Part shown: piece by piece, positions 41,867 through 51,870 of the stretch | How the letters are laid out: each line of letters begins with the position of its first letter | Numbering within the stretch: the stretch's first letter is position 1 | Origin: Pedobacter sp. JY14-1 | GTDB lineage: Bacteria > Bacteroidota > Bacteroidia > Sphingobacteriales > Sphingobacteriaceae | Assembly: GCF_029269825.1 (NCBI RefSeq) | Contig: NZ_JARJHU010000003.1 | Coordinates: forward strand, 596,475-660,474 | Reading direction: 5' to 3' | DNA length: 64,000 bases | The notes under the pieces: generated by a model | What the model was told of the DNA's origin: nothing | What the model saw: the letters and a program-made list of their open reading frames with translations, nothing else | Database searches by the model: none | Program-made: the position numbers and the translations under genes

Positions 41867-44800
41867 TTAGCTAAGCCATACGCGCATCATGGAGAGCAGT
41901 TTATCCATGTCAACAGGTTTTGAGATATAATCGTTTGCTCCGGCTTCTATGCATTTCTCCCGATCGTTTTTCATGGCCTTGGCTGTTAGTGCAATAATGG
42001 GAAGTTTGCTGAATTGCTTGTCTCTTCGGATGGTCCGCATGGCCTCATAGCCATCCATTTCAGGCATCATAATGTCCATCAGCACCAGGTTTATTTTTTC
42101 CTGGTTCTCCTGTAGCTTCTCAACGGCTTCCCGGCCGTTATTGGCAATGACGATGTTCATGTCGTAGTCCTGAAGTGCACTTGAAAGTGCAAATATATTA
42201 CGCATGTCGTCATCTGCGATTAGCACGGTTTTTCCTTTGAGTGCTTTCTCAATGGTGAGGCTGCCTTTTGTTTTGCCGGAAGGGACGGCAGTAACAGGTT
42301 GTGTGTCCTGCTTCAGTTTATTCATGAACAGGCTTACTTCATCAATCAGGCGATCATTACTCTTGTTGGACTTTAATACCATGGCTTCCGTATACCGCAT
42401 AATGTGAGCCATTTTCTGGTCGTCCAGTTCCATTGCTGTATTGATGATTACTGGTGTTTGCTCAAGTCCGGGAATAGCTTTGATCTTATCAAGCAGGTCA
42501 AAGCCTGAGATATCAGGTAATTTGAGATCAAGGATAATGCAATCGAAATAATTTGCTGCAAGCAGTTCGATAGCTTCCTGACCGGTGAAAGCCTGCATAA
42601 CTTCTACACCTTTTTCGGTAAGTTGCTGAGTGAGTATTTTGCTCTGCAGTTCCTGGTCTTCAATGACGAGGACCTTGTTGAGATTGTTGCTAGCATATGC
42701 AATACTGAGCAATTTGAAAGCTTCATCAAGCTGTTCTTTCTCTACTGGTTTCTTGAGGAAACCAATGGCACCCTCTTGTCTGGCACGACTTTCTTTTTCA
42801 TTACCGGCAGACATCATATGCACAGGGATATGCCGGGTCCTGGGATCTGCCTTCAGCTCCCTCAAGACGGTCCAACCATCCATGACAGGCAGCATTATAT
42901 CAAGCACGATGGCATCGGGCAGTTTTGAAATGGCCATTTTCAAGCCAATATCACCGCTATGAGCGATAATGGGTTCAAAACCTTTTTCACGGGCATAGTC
43001 ACTAAGCACATCAGCAAATGTTATGTCATCCTCAACAATTAGTAAAGTCTGATGGTCAGCTATATTTTGTCCGGAACTTACAGGAACTGCAGGAGGTTCG
43101 GGATTATTTTGAATGACTTTATGCTCAGTTAGTACTGAGTCATTTGCATCGGACATAGGAGTGGAAGACTGTACCAGGTTTTCTTTTTCTATGCTTTCAG
43201 GGATAAAGAATGTAAAGGTACTGCCTTGTCCAGGAAGGCTCCAGACCTGTATCTCACCACCAAGGATGTGGGCAAGTTCTTTGCTGATGGACAAGCCCAA
43301 GCCAGTACCTCCATATTTCCTGCTGGTAGATCCGTCAGCCTGTTGAAAAGCCTCGAAAATAAGCTTCTGTTTGTCTTCAGGGATGCCGATGCCTGAATCT
43401 TTGACACTGAAGGCGATAATTTTTCCTTTCTCCTGACGAAGCTGTTCGGAGTAAAATTGCTGACCGGATGCTGCGCAGTGTATATCCAGGCTAATGTTCC
43501 CTTGTTCCGAAGTAAATTTGAAGGCGTTGGACAGCAGATTCTTGATCACCTGCTCAACTCTCGCCGGGTCCGTCATCAGTTTTTCGGGAAGATCAGCGCT
43601 GGTATTGATGGTAAAATTCAATTTCTTGCTTTTTGCCAGTTCCCTGAATAACGCGTCGATGTCCGCGCTAATGGTTTCAGGGCTAACTGGTTCGACATTG
43701 AGGTCGACTTTTCCTGACTCGATCTTGGACAGATCAAGAATATCGTTGATCAGCGTAAGCAGATCGCTTCCGGCATTGTGGATGACGCCGGCATATTTGA
43801 TCTGGTCTTCAGTGAGGTTAGCTGGCTTGTTTTCTTTAAGAATGCGTGCAAGTATCAGGATGCTATTGAGCGGCGTGCGGAGTTCATGGCTCATATTAGC
43901 CAGGAATTCCGATTTATACTTGCTGGAAAGTTCGAGTTCTTCGGCCTTCAGACTCATGGCTTCTCGGGCCTGGTTGACAATGATATTTTGTTCTTCGAGT
44001 TGCTGGGCTTTTTCTTCCAATTCAGCATTGGTTTGGCGAAGTTCTTCCTGCTGTACACGCAGTTCTTCTTCTGAAGCCTGGAGCTGTTCTGACTTGTAAA
44101 CGAGTTCTTCGTTAGTCGTGCGGAGCTCTTCCTGCTGACTTTCCAGCTCTTCCGCCTGCAGTTGTGTCTGTTCGAAAAGGGCACGCAGCTTTACCCTAGC
44201 AATTGCGCTGTTGAGCGCTACGCCGACACTTTCTCCAATAGTATCCAGAAAGCGTATGACCTCATTGCCGGGAGTGTTTGTTAGTCCGAGTTCAATAACT
44301 GCGATAGTTTCTTCTTCGAATATGATAGGCAGCAGGAGTAGTGTTGTTGGTGAAGTACTGCCAAGAGATGAACTGACTTTGATGTAATCTTGGGGAATAT
44401 TGGTGACGAATTTGGTTCTTTTCTCAGTGGCCGTCTGTCCGATAAGGCCTTCTCCGGTGGTATATTCCTGCCGTGAACCTTTATGTGTCCAGGCGTATGT
44501 ACCGCGAAGGGCATACGACTTGCCGTTGCTGCTTATCAGGAAGAGCGCACCGATCTGCGCACCGGTATAACTGGATATCTGGCTGAGGATGTTGCAGGAC
44601 AATTCTTCTATTTCCTGCTCGCCGCGCATGGCTTCATTGACAGCTGCGGCACCTGAAAGCAGCCAGTTTTTTTGTTCATTTTCACCTGATATTCGCTCCA
44701 GTTCAGCATTTGACTCCCTGATTTGCGTTTCGGTAAGTTTTTGCTGATCAAATGTTTTTTTGATGTAAGAGAATAAAAAGAGGATCAGACCGAAAATGAT

Positions 44801-45376
44801 TGCAGAACTGAGCAATACGACAAGTTCACTTTGTGTACTGCTGGCCACAGTAGCAGCCTTTCTTTTTTTCAGCAGCACATATTCATCCTGAATTATCTTT
44901 GCACTTACTCTGAGTATCTGGTTTTTATAGAATTGCCCTTTTCCCTTCATGACCCGATCAGCTGCCTTTGTCCGGCCCTCTTCCTCATAAATCCTGAGCA
45001 CCTCCTTCATTTCGTCAACCTTTTGGTTAACATACAAGTTGATAGAGTCGATCCGGGCTTCCTGTACCGGATTGTCGGATACGAGGGCTTTAAGTTTTTG
45101 TACAGCGGGAAGTACTTTCAGGACACTACCGTTATAGGGCGCCAGGTATTGCTCCTGGCCGGAAAGAATATATCCCCTGATACCTGTTTCTGAATTGAGT
45201 ATGAAGAATTCTACGTCTTTGACAGAGTTGATCACATCGTAGGTATGGTTTTCCCAGGAACCATTATCCGTTAGCTTTTTAACACTGAGGTGTGAGGTGA
45301 TCGCGGAGACCAGTACGAACAATAGAGAAATGGTGAATCCTGTAAGTACTTGTTGCTTGAAGCTAAGCTTTAACAT
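41867..45376 (-). CDS. CHASE3-GAF hybrid sensor histidine kinase with three receivers
   Basis: The 1169-residue protein has TM1 (about 9-27), a CHASE3 sensor domain (about 35-175), TM2 (about 185-205), GAF (about 250-395; IGALFLISSNGKSYALRG), a long Glu/Gln-rich coiled coil (about 400-490), HisKA with H497 (NMSHELRTPLNS), HATPase_c (NLLSNAFKFTSEQG, DSGIGIPEDKQ, GGTGLGLSIS) and three receivers with phospho-Asp in IVLDIMLPVMDG, IILDLKLPDISG and VLMDIMMPEMDG. The signal is unknown. It is the first gene of the kinase-CheR-kinase unit. Confidence 0.92.
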   Translation of the reverse strand: MLKLSFKQQVLTGFTISLLFVLVSAITSHLSVKKLTDNGSWENHTYDVINSVKDVEFFILNSETGIRGYILSGQEQYLAPYNGSVLKVLPAVQKLKALVSDNPVQEARIDSINLYVNQKVDEMKEVLRIYEEEGRTKAADRVMKGKGQFYKNQILRVSAKIIQDEYVLLKKRKAATVASSTQSELVVLLSSAIIFGLILFLFSYIKKTFDQQKLTETQIRESNAELERISGENEQKNWLLSGAAAVNEAMRGEQEIEELSCNILSQISSYTGAQIGALFLISSNGKSYALRGTYAWTHKGSRQEYTTGEGLIGQTATEKRTKFVTNIPQDYIKVSSSLGSTSPTTLLLLPIIFEEETIAVIELGLTNTPGNEVIRFLDTIGESVGVALNSAIARVKLRALFEQTQLQAEELESQQEELRTTNEELVYKSEQLQASEEELRVQQEELRQTNAELEEKAQQLEEQNIIVNQAREAMSLKAEELELSSKYKSEFLANMSHELRTPLNSILILARILKENKPANLTEDQIKYAGVIHNAGSDLLTLINDILDLSKIESGKVDLNVEPVSPETISADIDALFRELAKSKKLNFTINTSADLPEKLMTDPARVEQVIKNLLSNAFKFTSEQGNISLDIHCAASGQQFYSEQLRQEKGKIIAFSVKDSGIGIPEDKQKLIFEAFQQADGSTSRKYGGTGLGLSISKELAHILGGEIQVWSLPGQGSTFTFFIPESIEKENLVQSSTPMSDANDSVLTEHKVIQNNPEPPAVPVSSGQNIADHQTLLIVEDDITFADVLSDYAREKGFEPIIAHSGDIGLKMAISKLPDAIVLDIMLPVMDGWTVLRELKADPRTRHIPVHMMSAGNEKESRARQEGAIGFLKKPVEKEQLDEAFKLLSIAYASNNLNKVLVIEDQELQSKILTQQLTEKGVEVMQAFTGQEAIELLAANYFDCIILDLKLPDISGFDLLDKIKAIPGLEQTPVIINTAMELDDQKMAHIMRYTEAMVLKSNKSNDRLIDEVSLFMNKLKQDTQPVTAVPSGKTKGSLTIEKALKGKTVLIADDDMRNIFALSSALQDYDMNIVIANNGREAVEKLQENQEKINLVLMDIMMPEMDGYEAMRTIRRDKQFSKLPIIALTAKAMKNDREKCIEAGANDYISKPVDMDKLLSMMRVWLS

Positions 45377-45446
45377 AGTTTGTATGTTGATCCCAGTAGA
45401 TCAATAACGCAATATTAATAATAATCTTAATTATATGGTCTGGTTG

Positions 45447-46127
45447 TTAAAGTTCGTGAAGGCAGTTTGTGTAGGTTACCCCAATTGGGATGGACTTTCC
45501 TCCAATCCAAACCTGGGAACGATCAAATCGGGTAACCTTTTCCCTGGAAACGATATATGCCCGATGGGTGCGGACGAACTTGCCCTGGGGAAGTAATAGC
45601 AATATGTCGTTCATAGGTATCCGAGTGCTAATTCGCTTATCACCTATTAGTTGTAATAGTGTGTAGTTACCGCTGGCTTCGATGTAGAGAATGTCTTGCA
45701 ACTGTACCCTGACTTGTTCATACCCATCTTTTATAAATATCGATGTCTGGCCCGGCGGGGTTTCGGGGTTTCTGAGGTTATGCAGTTCATAGGCCTTGTT
45801 GCAAGCTTTAAGAAACCGGGAAAGTGAGAAGGGTTTGAGCAGATAGTCAACGGCATCAAGTTCGAAACTTTTCACCGCGTGTTCAGAATAGGCGGTAGTG
45901 AAAATGACCATAGGCGGGTTACTCAGGCTGGCGAGGAAATCAATGCCACTGATATCGGGCATTTTGATGTCGAGAAAAATAAGTGCTGTTTTATGTTGCT
46001 GCAGATAACTGACTGCCTCGAATGCGTTAGTGAAAGTAGCCTCTAACCGGATGAAAGGCACCTTGGAAGATAGGTTACGGATCACATCTAGGGCAATGGG
46101 TTCATCGTCTATGGCAATAGCGGTCAT
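45447..46127 (-). CDS. LytTR-family response regulator
   Basis: The 226-residue protein has a receiver (TAIAIDDEPIALDVIRNL, phospho-Asp in LIFLDIKMPDISG, Lys in DYLLKPFSLSR) and a LytTR DNA-binding domain (VQLQDILYIEASGNYTLLQL, FVRTHRAYIVSREKVTRF). It pairs with the LytS-like kinase whose stop is 9 nt upstream. The targets cannot be read from the window. Confidence 0.93.
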   Translation of the reverse strand: MTAIAIDDEPIALDVIRNLSSKVPFIRLEATFTNAFEAVSYLQQHKTALIFLDIKMPDISGIDFLASLSNPPMVIFTTAYSEHAVKSFELDAVDYLLKPFSLSRFLKACNKAYELHNLRNPETPPGQTSIFIKDGYEQVRVQLQDILYIEASGNYTLLQLIGDKRISTRIPMNDILLLLPQGKFVRTHRAYIVSREKVTRFDRSQVWIGGKSIPIGVTYTNCLHEL

Positions 46128-46136
46128 AGATTAAAT

Positions 46137-47651
46137 TTAGCTGTTTTTGCCAATTTTCAAGGTAAGGTGAACGAAGAATTCCGTTGCACTTTCACGGATA
46201 ATGAGCTCGTGGCTTTTAGGATAGAGGTGTTGGAGGCGCTGACGGGTATTCGTCAGACCAATACCGCTTTTTCCTTTTTCGGGATCGTGCCCGGTCTTCT
46301 GATGAGTACTGTTATGAACGTCGAAGTACAGGGTGTCATCTTTCATTTGAAGGGTAATTTTAATGTGTGAGGGTTGCTGTAGGCTGATGCCGTGTTTGAA
46401 GGCGTTCTCTACAAAGGGGATAAGCAGCATCGGGGCAATCTGGTAGCTGTTTGGACGGTCTTCTATGCTGGTTTCAATAACAATGGAAGTAGAACGAAAG
46501 GTACGCAATTTCTGTAAGGCGATATAATTGTTGAGGTAATCGATGTCGCGGGTTAGAGAGATTTTTTCCTGTACATTTTCCTGGAGCATAAACCGCATCA
46601 TATCGCCGAGCATCTGGATCCCTTCTCCGGTGCGTTCGGCACTTTCCTGAAGGGCAGTCCCATAAAGGGTGTTCAATGCATTGAAAAGGAAGTGAGGGTT
46701 GATCTGAGAGCGTAGGAAACTAAGACTGGCATCTGAACGGCCAAGTTCTGTTTTCAGGGACATAAGTTGCGCATTGGTTTCATTCCGTCGCCTGTAAATA
46801 TACCAGGATAGCGGTGCACTGATCGTCAATTGTACAGGAATGTGAAAGGCAATAACGACGGCAGCCACTTCACCACGACTGCTAAATAGTAAAGCAACCA
46901 GGGCCAGCGGAATGCAGCAGGTAAGTGTGATGAGTATGAACTTGCCGAAATAATTGCGGAAGGTTTTGCCTGCTTCCAGGGCTTGTGGAATAAGGTAGTA
47001 AATAGACAGAATGACAAGGAAGACGGATGCAGAGATGACAAGTGTCCAGCAAACCATAACTTCAAACGGCGAAGAGGTAGCTAGTAGCAAGAGCAGACCA
47101 ACGAACCAGACGGCAGCGCCGAATACTGTTTCAAGTTTCATACGGCTGGCCGGATCGTATTCATTAGCCTGGTGTTCACGGAAATAGAAGATCATCTTTT
47201 TGATGACGATATAAATCATGACAACAGAAATAAGCCAGGCAGCGTAGGTAAAGCCTTTCAGAAAGAAATGACTGTAGGCTTCGTCATTTGTGGAGAAATC
47301 TGAGAAGCGGTAGGCCTGGCTATAGGTGTTAAGGATGCTCGTAGTAAGTCCTATACCCAGAAAAAGCACAAAAATGACGATGGCGGAAAAGAGCCGAGAA
47401 TTGGCGTCGAACAATGAGGGGGCAATACAAAAATTGAGAGCAAGAAAGGTAAAATAGAGGATAGAAAACCGGAAAAGTTCGGGAATTAGGTAATTGGAAA
47501 TGTAGGAATACTTAAGACCAGCCCCGTCCATCAGATATTCTGTATGAGTAGGGGTTCTGTCGCCGGAGTTGGTAATGAGTAGCAACATGGCAAAGCCGTA
47601 GAGACCAGTGGCAATCCAGAATTCAATTCTTGAGAGATCTTTTAAATTCAT
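46137..47651 (-). CDS. LytS/YehU-type membrane histidine kinase
   Basis: The 504-residue protein has eight or so transmembrane helices in residues 1-290 without a known sensor domain, then a His_kinase domain (SFLRSQINPHFLFNALNTLY with the phospho-His; MLLIPFVENAFKHGI; GIGLTNTRQRLQHLYP). It is the partner of the LytTR regulator. Such pairs respond to membrane or metabolite signals in many Bacteroidota; nothing here fixes the ligand. Confidence 0.92.
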   Translation of the reverse strand: MNLKDLSRIEFWIATGLYGFAMLLLITNSGDRTPTHTEYLMDGAGLKYSYISNYLIPELFRFSILYFTFLALNFCIAPSLFDANSRLFSAIVIFVLFLGIGLTTSILNTYSQAYRFSDFSTNDEAYSHFFLKGFTYAAWLISVVMIYIVIKKMIFYFREHQANEYDPASRMKLETVFGAAVWFVGLLLLLATSSPFEVMVCWTLVISASVFLVILSIYYLIPQALEAGKTFRNYFGKFILITLTCCIPLALVALLFSSRGEVAAVVIAFHIPVQLTISAPLSWYIYRRRNETNAQLMSLKTELGRSDASLSFLRSQINPHFLFNALNTLYGTALQESAERTGEGIQMLGDMMRFMLQENVQEKISLTRDIDYLNNYIALQKLRTFRSTSIVIETSIEDRPNSYQIAPMLLIPFVENAFKHGISLQQPSHIKITLQMKDDTLYFDVHNSTHQKTGHDPEKGKSGIGLTNTRQRLQHLYPKSHELIIRESATEFFVHLTLKIGKNS

Positions 47652-47737
47652 ATGAATGGTGTTTTGTCCTGCAATACTACAAAGGCTTTTTGTTTGGATG
47701 TTTAAAATGTGATGAATGCATGGAAAAATGTGACGAA

Positions 47738-47768
47738 TTGTGTTTGATGTGGGTTTTAATTATGTTTG
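47738..47768 (+). promoter_or_regulatory. Promoter of the ArsC/Spx-like gene, -7 element 4 nt before the ATG
   Basis: TTG (47738-47740), 20 nt, TATGTTTG (47761-47768), CTGT, ATG. Both elements match at correct spacing and still leave no room for a leader. Confidence 0.65.
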
Positions 47769-47772
47769 CTGT

Positions 47773-48120
47773 ATGATCGTATATGGAATACCCAACTGCA
47801 ATACTGTAAAAAAGGCTTTGACCTGGCTGGATGAGAACGGATTTAGGTATGAATTTCATGATTTTAAGAAAAAGGGAATAACGGCGGAAAAGCTGACGGA
47901 TTGGTGTACGGCTTTTGGTTCCGAAAAGGTACTGAATAAAAAGGGCTCCACCTGGAGAAAGCTGACAGAAGAAGAACAGGAGCAAACATTGAGTAAAGCG
48001 GGTGCCATTTCTATATTGCGAAAATATACGAGTGCGATCAAAAGGCCTGTAATTGAAAAGAATGGCAAAGCTGTGCTGATAGGGTTTGATGAAGTAGCAT
48101 ATGCTAACCAATTGAAGTAG
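47773..48120 (+). CDS. ArsC/Spx-family thioredoxin-fold protein
   Basis: The 115-residue protein starts MIVYGIPNCNTVKKALTWLD at 47773; an 11-codon upstream extension crosses the -7 element. One cysteine sits where the ArsC/Spx motif has C-x-x-C or C-x5; the tail IKRPVIEKNGKAVLIGFDE is the family-specific RP-I/V segment. It resembles the YffB subgroup, with probable glutathione- or thiol-dependent reductase activity rather than arsenate resistance: no ars genes are near. Confidence 0.87.
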   Translation: MIVYGIPNCNTVKKALTWLDENGFRYEFHDFKKKGITAEKLTDWCTAFGSEKVLNKKGSTWRKLTEEEQEQTLSKAGAISILRKYTSAIKRPVIEKNGKAVLIGFDEVAYANQLK

Positions 48121-48169
48121 ATCCAGCTGGTTTGCATATTTATTATTGACTTGAAAATACAGATCACTT

Positions 48170-50134
48170 ATGTGTAGAAGAACAGTCTTGCTTTGCGTGC
48201 TGCTTTGCGGTGCGCTGTTTGGCAGCTTTGCCCAAAGAACATTAACTCCGGGAGGATATGATCCTCATGAAGCGTTCGGACCTTTGTTCTATACCCAGAA
48301 TGGCAATGAATATCGTTCAGCGAGTGGTTATCCTGGTCCGAAGTACTGGCAGAACCGTGTGGACTATGATATTAGTGCTCGTCTGGACGAGCAGAACAAC
48401 CGGGTGAGTGGTACGGTGGCGATCAGTTATAAGAACAACAGTCCGGACAGGTTGCCTTATTTATGGTTGCAACTGGATCAGAACCTGTTTTCAGAGGGAT
48501 CGAGAGGCAATGTGCTGATTCCGGATGGAAGCCGGTATGGTGCAAGAGGAGAAAAACTGGACGGCGGTTACCAGATCAGTAACTTGTCGGTGCTGCGCAA
48601 GGGGAAGGCCGTTAAGTTTACGTCTCTGACGGAAGATACTCGTATGCAGTTGCGGCTGGAAGAACCGCTGGCCCCCGAAGGGGACGTCCTGACTGTGAAG
48701 ATGGATTTTTCTTTTGTCGTACCTGTCAACGGTTCTGACCGTATGGGACATCTGCAAACAAAAAATGGCGAGGTATTCTGTATCGCACAGTGGTTCCCAC
48801 GTATATGTGTGTATGATGATGTACTTGGCTGGAATACGTTGCCTTATTGGGGAGCGGGAGAGTTTTACTGTGAGTATGGGGATATTGATTTTGCGGTGAC
48901 TGCGCCGGCTTCACATATAGTAATGGGATCTGGGGAGTTGCTAAACCCTGAGGAGGTATTTACCCCTGTACAGCTTCAGCGCTGGAACACGGCGAAGAAT
49001 AGTGCGGAAAAGACAGTGATCAGGTCGGAAAATGAGGTGACTGACCCGAAGTCTAGGCCTGCCGCAGATAAACTAACCTGGAAGTTCAGGATCAGAAATG
49101 CGAGGGATGCGGCCTGGGCTTCGTCAAAAGCTTTTGTGCTGGATGCGGCGAGGATCGACCTGCCAAGCGGGAAGAAATCGCTGGCCGTAGCTGTACATCC
49201 GGTAGAAAGCAACTCTAAAGATAGTTACGGACGTGCTGTGGAGTATATCAAGACTTCAATTGAACATTATTCATCGAAATGGTTCGAATATCCTTATCCA
49301 ATGGCAGTAAATGTTGCGAGCAATGTTGGTGGAATGGAGTATCCCGGCATTGTGTTTTGTGGCTGGAAAGCGAAGAAAGGAAGTGCCTGGGGAGTGATTG
49401 ACCATGAGTTCGGTCACACCTGGTTCCCGATGATTGTGGGCAGTAACGAGCGGAAGCATGGTTGGATGGATGAAGGCTTTAATACATTTATTAATGGGAT
49501 TTCTGCAGAATCGTTTAATAATGGAGAATATAAGCAAGAAAAGGACGACATGCACCGTGTGGCGCGCAGACTGCAGGCGGAAGAACTGGAATATATTATG
49601 CTGATGCCGGATGCAATGAGAGAAAAGAATATCGGGTTGAACCTATACAGTAAACCGGGCTGGGGCCTGAAATTGCTGCGTGACCAAGTCATCGGACCGG
49701 ACAGATTTGATTATGCATTCCGTAATTATATCGCAGAATGGGCTTTTAAGCATCCAACCCCCTTTGATTTTTTCCGGTCGATGGAAAACGGTGCAGGTGA
49801 AGACCTTGCCTGGTTCTGGAGAGGCTGGTTTCTAAACAATTGGAAGATGGATCAGGGTATCGGGGCAGTGAAGGAATTAAGGCAGGACGCAAAGATCAGT
49901 GGTTACAGTATAACGGTTGACAATCTTGGACAGTTACCAATGCCAGTAATCCTTAAGGTGCAGACCCGCAGTGGAAAGACGAGTATGATCAGGTTGCCGG
50001 TCGATGTGTGGATGCGCAATACGTCCTGGACTGTGAATTATCCTGTAAATGAAGAGGTGTTATCCGTGGAACTTGATCCTGATCACGTACTGCCAGATGT
50101 CAACGAGGATAACAACCGCTGGTCAAAGAACTGA
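48170..50134 (+). CDS. Secreted M1-family metallopeptidase
   Basis: The 654-residue protein has a signal peptide ([17 protein letters not shown]) and an M1-type beta saddle ([20 protein letters not shown]). The zinc site is HEFGHTW at about residue 412 with the third ligand in [21 protein letters not shown] is the substrate-binding GxMEN-like segment in altered form, so exopeptidase specificity may differ from classical aminopeptidase N. A beta domain ends the protein. It lies 49 nt after the ArsC-like gene. Confidence 0.9.
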   Translation: MCRRTVLLCVLLCGALFGSFAQRTLTPGGYDPHEAFGPLFYTQNGNEYRSASGYPGPKYWQNRVDYDISARLDEQNNRVSGTVAISYKNNSPDRLPYLWLQLDQNLFSEGSRGNVLIPDGSRYGARGEKLDGGYQISNLSVLRKGKAVKFTSLTEDTRMQLRLEEPLAPEGDVLTVKMDFSFVVPVNGSDRMGHLQTKNGEVFCIAQWFPRICVYDDVLGWNTLPYWGAGEFYCEYGDIDFAVTAPASHIVMGSGELLNPEEVFTPVQLQRWNTAKNSAEKTVIRSENEVTDPKSRPAADKLTWKFRIRNARDAAWASSKAFVLDAARIDLPSGKKSLAVAVHPVESNSKDSYGRAVEYIKTSIEHYSSKWFEYPYPMAVNVASNVGGMEYPGIVFCGWKAKKGSAWGVIDHEFGHTWFPMIVGSNERKHGWMDEGFNTFINGISAESFNNGEYKQEKDDMHRVARRLQAEELEYIMLMPDAMREKNIGLNLYSKPGWGLKLLRDQVIGPDRFDYAFRNYIAEWAFKHPTPFDFFRSMENGAGEDLAWFWRGWFLNNWKMDQGIGAVKELRQDAKISGYSITVDNLGQLPMPVILKVQTRSGKTSMIRLPVDVWMRNTSWTVNYPVNEEVLSVELDPDHVLPDVNEDNNRWSKN

Positions 50135-50162
50135 GTTCGGATTTGGCCTGCTTTAACTAAGG

Positions 50163-50798
50163 TTATTTAAAAAAGCTGTTCTTTAGCTTTTCTGCATCGA
50201 TCAACGGAGTAGGTTCGTCAAGACGGATGAGCCAACCTTTTTGCTCCAGCAATGCAATATTGGTCTTGGCAACGGAAAGGTCCTTGCCTTTAAGCTGCCT
50301 GTGGAAAATGAGCGGAGGCGGAGGTTGGATACTCAGGGGAGTGTGGAAGATGATCTCGAGCCTGAACTCGGGCCAGACCTGAATATCCGAAAGACGAGTC
50401 GTATAGATTTTTCTTGACGAGCCTGCCTGGATATCTCCCGCAAACTCTCCTTTAAAATTGCTGCCTTTCTCTGTACTGAAGCTGGCCAGAAGCTGAAACG
50501 AACTTTCGTTAAGCAGATGGAAATGAGCTACGGAACTATTGTGCTGATCGGTAACTACGGCCAGAAAAATACCTTCTTTGGTGAACGGTTTATCGAGCTG
50601 TGGTGCTGCAGACGCCTTGGCGCGTACTTCTTCTATTTGGACATCGCCATGTATGAGTGTAACCTTTGAGGCCAGGACAGGAATCTCAAAATCGTTAGAA
50701 TCTGTAACGCCGATAGTATCCTTGTCAATAATGCGGGTTATGTAACCTTCCAGGTTCTCGTCTACGAAACGTACGAAATCGCCTAATTTGTAATTCAT
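50163..50798 (-). CDS. DUF2027 protein lacking the Smr domain
   Basis: The 211-residue protein matches the N-terminal DUF2027 part of Bacteroidota Smr/MutS2-like proteins (YKLGDFVRFVDENLEGYITR, FEIPVLASKVTLIHG, GIFLAVVTDQHNSSVAHFHL, WPEFRLEIIFHT). In relatives I know, the Smr nuclease-like domain follows the segment equivalent to LKNSFFK. Here the stop codon comes exactly there and no further in-frame Smr sequence exists before the end of the convergent peptidase gene 28 nt away. The function is unknown; an SH3-like RNA or DNA-binding role is possible. Confidence 0.8.
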   Translation of the reverse strand: MNYKLGDFVRFVDENLEGYITRIIDKDTIGVTDSNDFEIPVLASKVTLIHGDVQIEEVRAKASAAPQLDKPFTKEGIFLAVVTDQHNSSVAHFHLLNESSFQLLASFSTEKGSNFKGEFAGDIQAGSSRKIYTTRLSDIQVWPEFRLEIIFHTPLSIQPPPPLIFHRQLKGKDLSVAKTNIALLEQKGWLIRLDEPTPLIDAEKLKNSFFK

Positions 50799-50824
50799 AT
50801 GATGCCTTTGCTGTTAATGTGCGG

Positions 50825-50832
50825 CAAATTTA
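50825..50832 (-). promoter_or_regulatory. -7 element TAAATTTG of the DUF2027 gene
   Basis: A full TAnnTTTG match on the minus strand, 26 nt before the ATG, back to back with the rpsL promoter. Confidence 0.5.
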
Positions 50833-50860
50833 AACAATGTATTTATTTTCTGTTAACCGC

Positions 50861-50910
50861 TTGATTTATAAAATGTATTGTCTTACCTTTGCAGTCCCTT
50901 ATTACAGGGG
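50861..50910 (+). promoter_or_regulatory. rpsL operon promoter with 5' hairpin
   Basis: TTG (50861-50863), 20 nt, TACCTTTG (50884-50891). CCCT (50896-50899) starts 5 nt after the -7 element and pairs with AGGG (50906-50909), the same layout as at rplC and tRNA-Gln. Confidence 0.75.
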
Positions 50911-50951
50911 TAAAGTTTTTAAAAACATAAATAGAAAACAAAAAGTAAACA

Positions 50952-51365
50952 ATGCCAACCATTCAACAATTAGTTAGAAAAGGTAGAGTAGCACTGGAGT
51001 TCAAGAGTAAGTCTCCGGCGTTGGACAGCTGTCCACAGCGAAGAGGAGTATGTACACGTGTATATACCACTACCCCTAAAAAACCAAACTCAGCAATGCG
51101 TAAAGTAGCGCGTGTACGCCTTACCAACGGTAAAGAGGTGAACGCTTACATTCCTGGAGAAGGACACAACCTTCAGGAACACTCTATCGTATTGATCCGT
51201 GGTGGTCGTGTTAAGGATTTGCCGGGTGTACGTTATCACATCATCCGCGGTGCTCTGGATACTTCAGGTGTTGCGGGCCGTAATCAGCGTCGTTCTAAAT
51301 ATGGTACTAAACGTCCTAAACCAGGTCAGGCCGCTGCCGCACCTGCAAAAGGTAAAAAGAAATAA
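50952..51365 (+). CDS. rpsL: 30S ribosomal protein S12
   Basis: The 137-residue protein carries the decoding-centre loops [10 protein letters not shown] and [12 protein letters not shown]; the lysines linked to streptomycin resistance are both present, i.e. wild type. It has an Ala/Lys-rich tail. First gene of the S12-S7-EF-G-S10 operon. Confidence 0.99.
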   Translation: MPTIQQLVRKGRVALEFKSKSPALDSCPQRRGVCTRVYTTTPKKPNSAMRKVARVRLTNGKEVNAYIPGEGHNLQEHSIVLIRGGRVKDLPGVRYHIIRGALDTSGVAGRNQRRSKYGTKRPKPGQAAAAPAKGKKK

Positions 51366-51381
51366 TCAGGAGGAATAAACA

Positions 51382-51849
51382 ATGAGAAAGTCAAAACCAA
51401 AAAAGAGAATTATCCTTCCTGATCCTAAATTCAATGACGTTCAGGTAACCAGGTTTGTGAACAACATGATGTACGATGGCAAGAAGTCCATCGCTTATGA
51501 TATTTTTTATGACGCAGTGGAACTGGCTGAGAAAAAAGCCGGTGAGAACGGGCTGGAGGTATGGAAACGTGCTTTGGCTAATGTTATGCCTTCTGTAGAA
51601 GTGAAATCGCGTCGTGTAGGTGGTGCGAACTTCCAGGTTCCTACTGAAGTAAGACCAGATCGCAAGATTGCCCTGGGCATGAAGTGGCTGATCTCTTATG
51701 CACGCAAGCGCGGCGAGAAGACCATGAAGGAAAAATTGGCTGGTGAGATCGTTTCTGCGGCTAAAGGTGAAGGTGCAGCAGTTAAAAAGAAAGAGGATAC
51801 GCATAAGATGGCCGAGGCCAACAAGGCATTCTCACATTTCCGTTTCTAA
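51382..51849 (+). CDS. rpsG: 30S ribosomal protein S7
   Basis: The 155-residue 16S rRNA-binding assembly protein ([46 protein letters not shown] end). A purine-rich AGGAGG site lies before the ATG, 16 nt after rpsL. By analogy with the str operon it may bind its own mRNA. Confidence 0.99.
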   Translation: MRKSKPKKRIILPDPKFNDVQVTRFVNNMMYDGKKSIAYDIFYDAVELAEKKAGENGLEVWKRALANVMPSVEVKSRRVGGANFQVPTEVRPDRKIALGMKWLISYARKRGEKTMKEKLAGEIVSAAKGEGAAVKKKEDTHKMAEANKAFSHFRF

Positions 51850-51870
51850 TTATCAGGATCATTAATAAAA

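Noticed and set aside
47773..48120. Arsenate resistance gene
   Set aside because: No arsB, acr3 or arsR neighbour, and the cysteine context fits the YffB/Spx-like group better.
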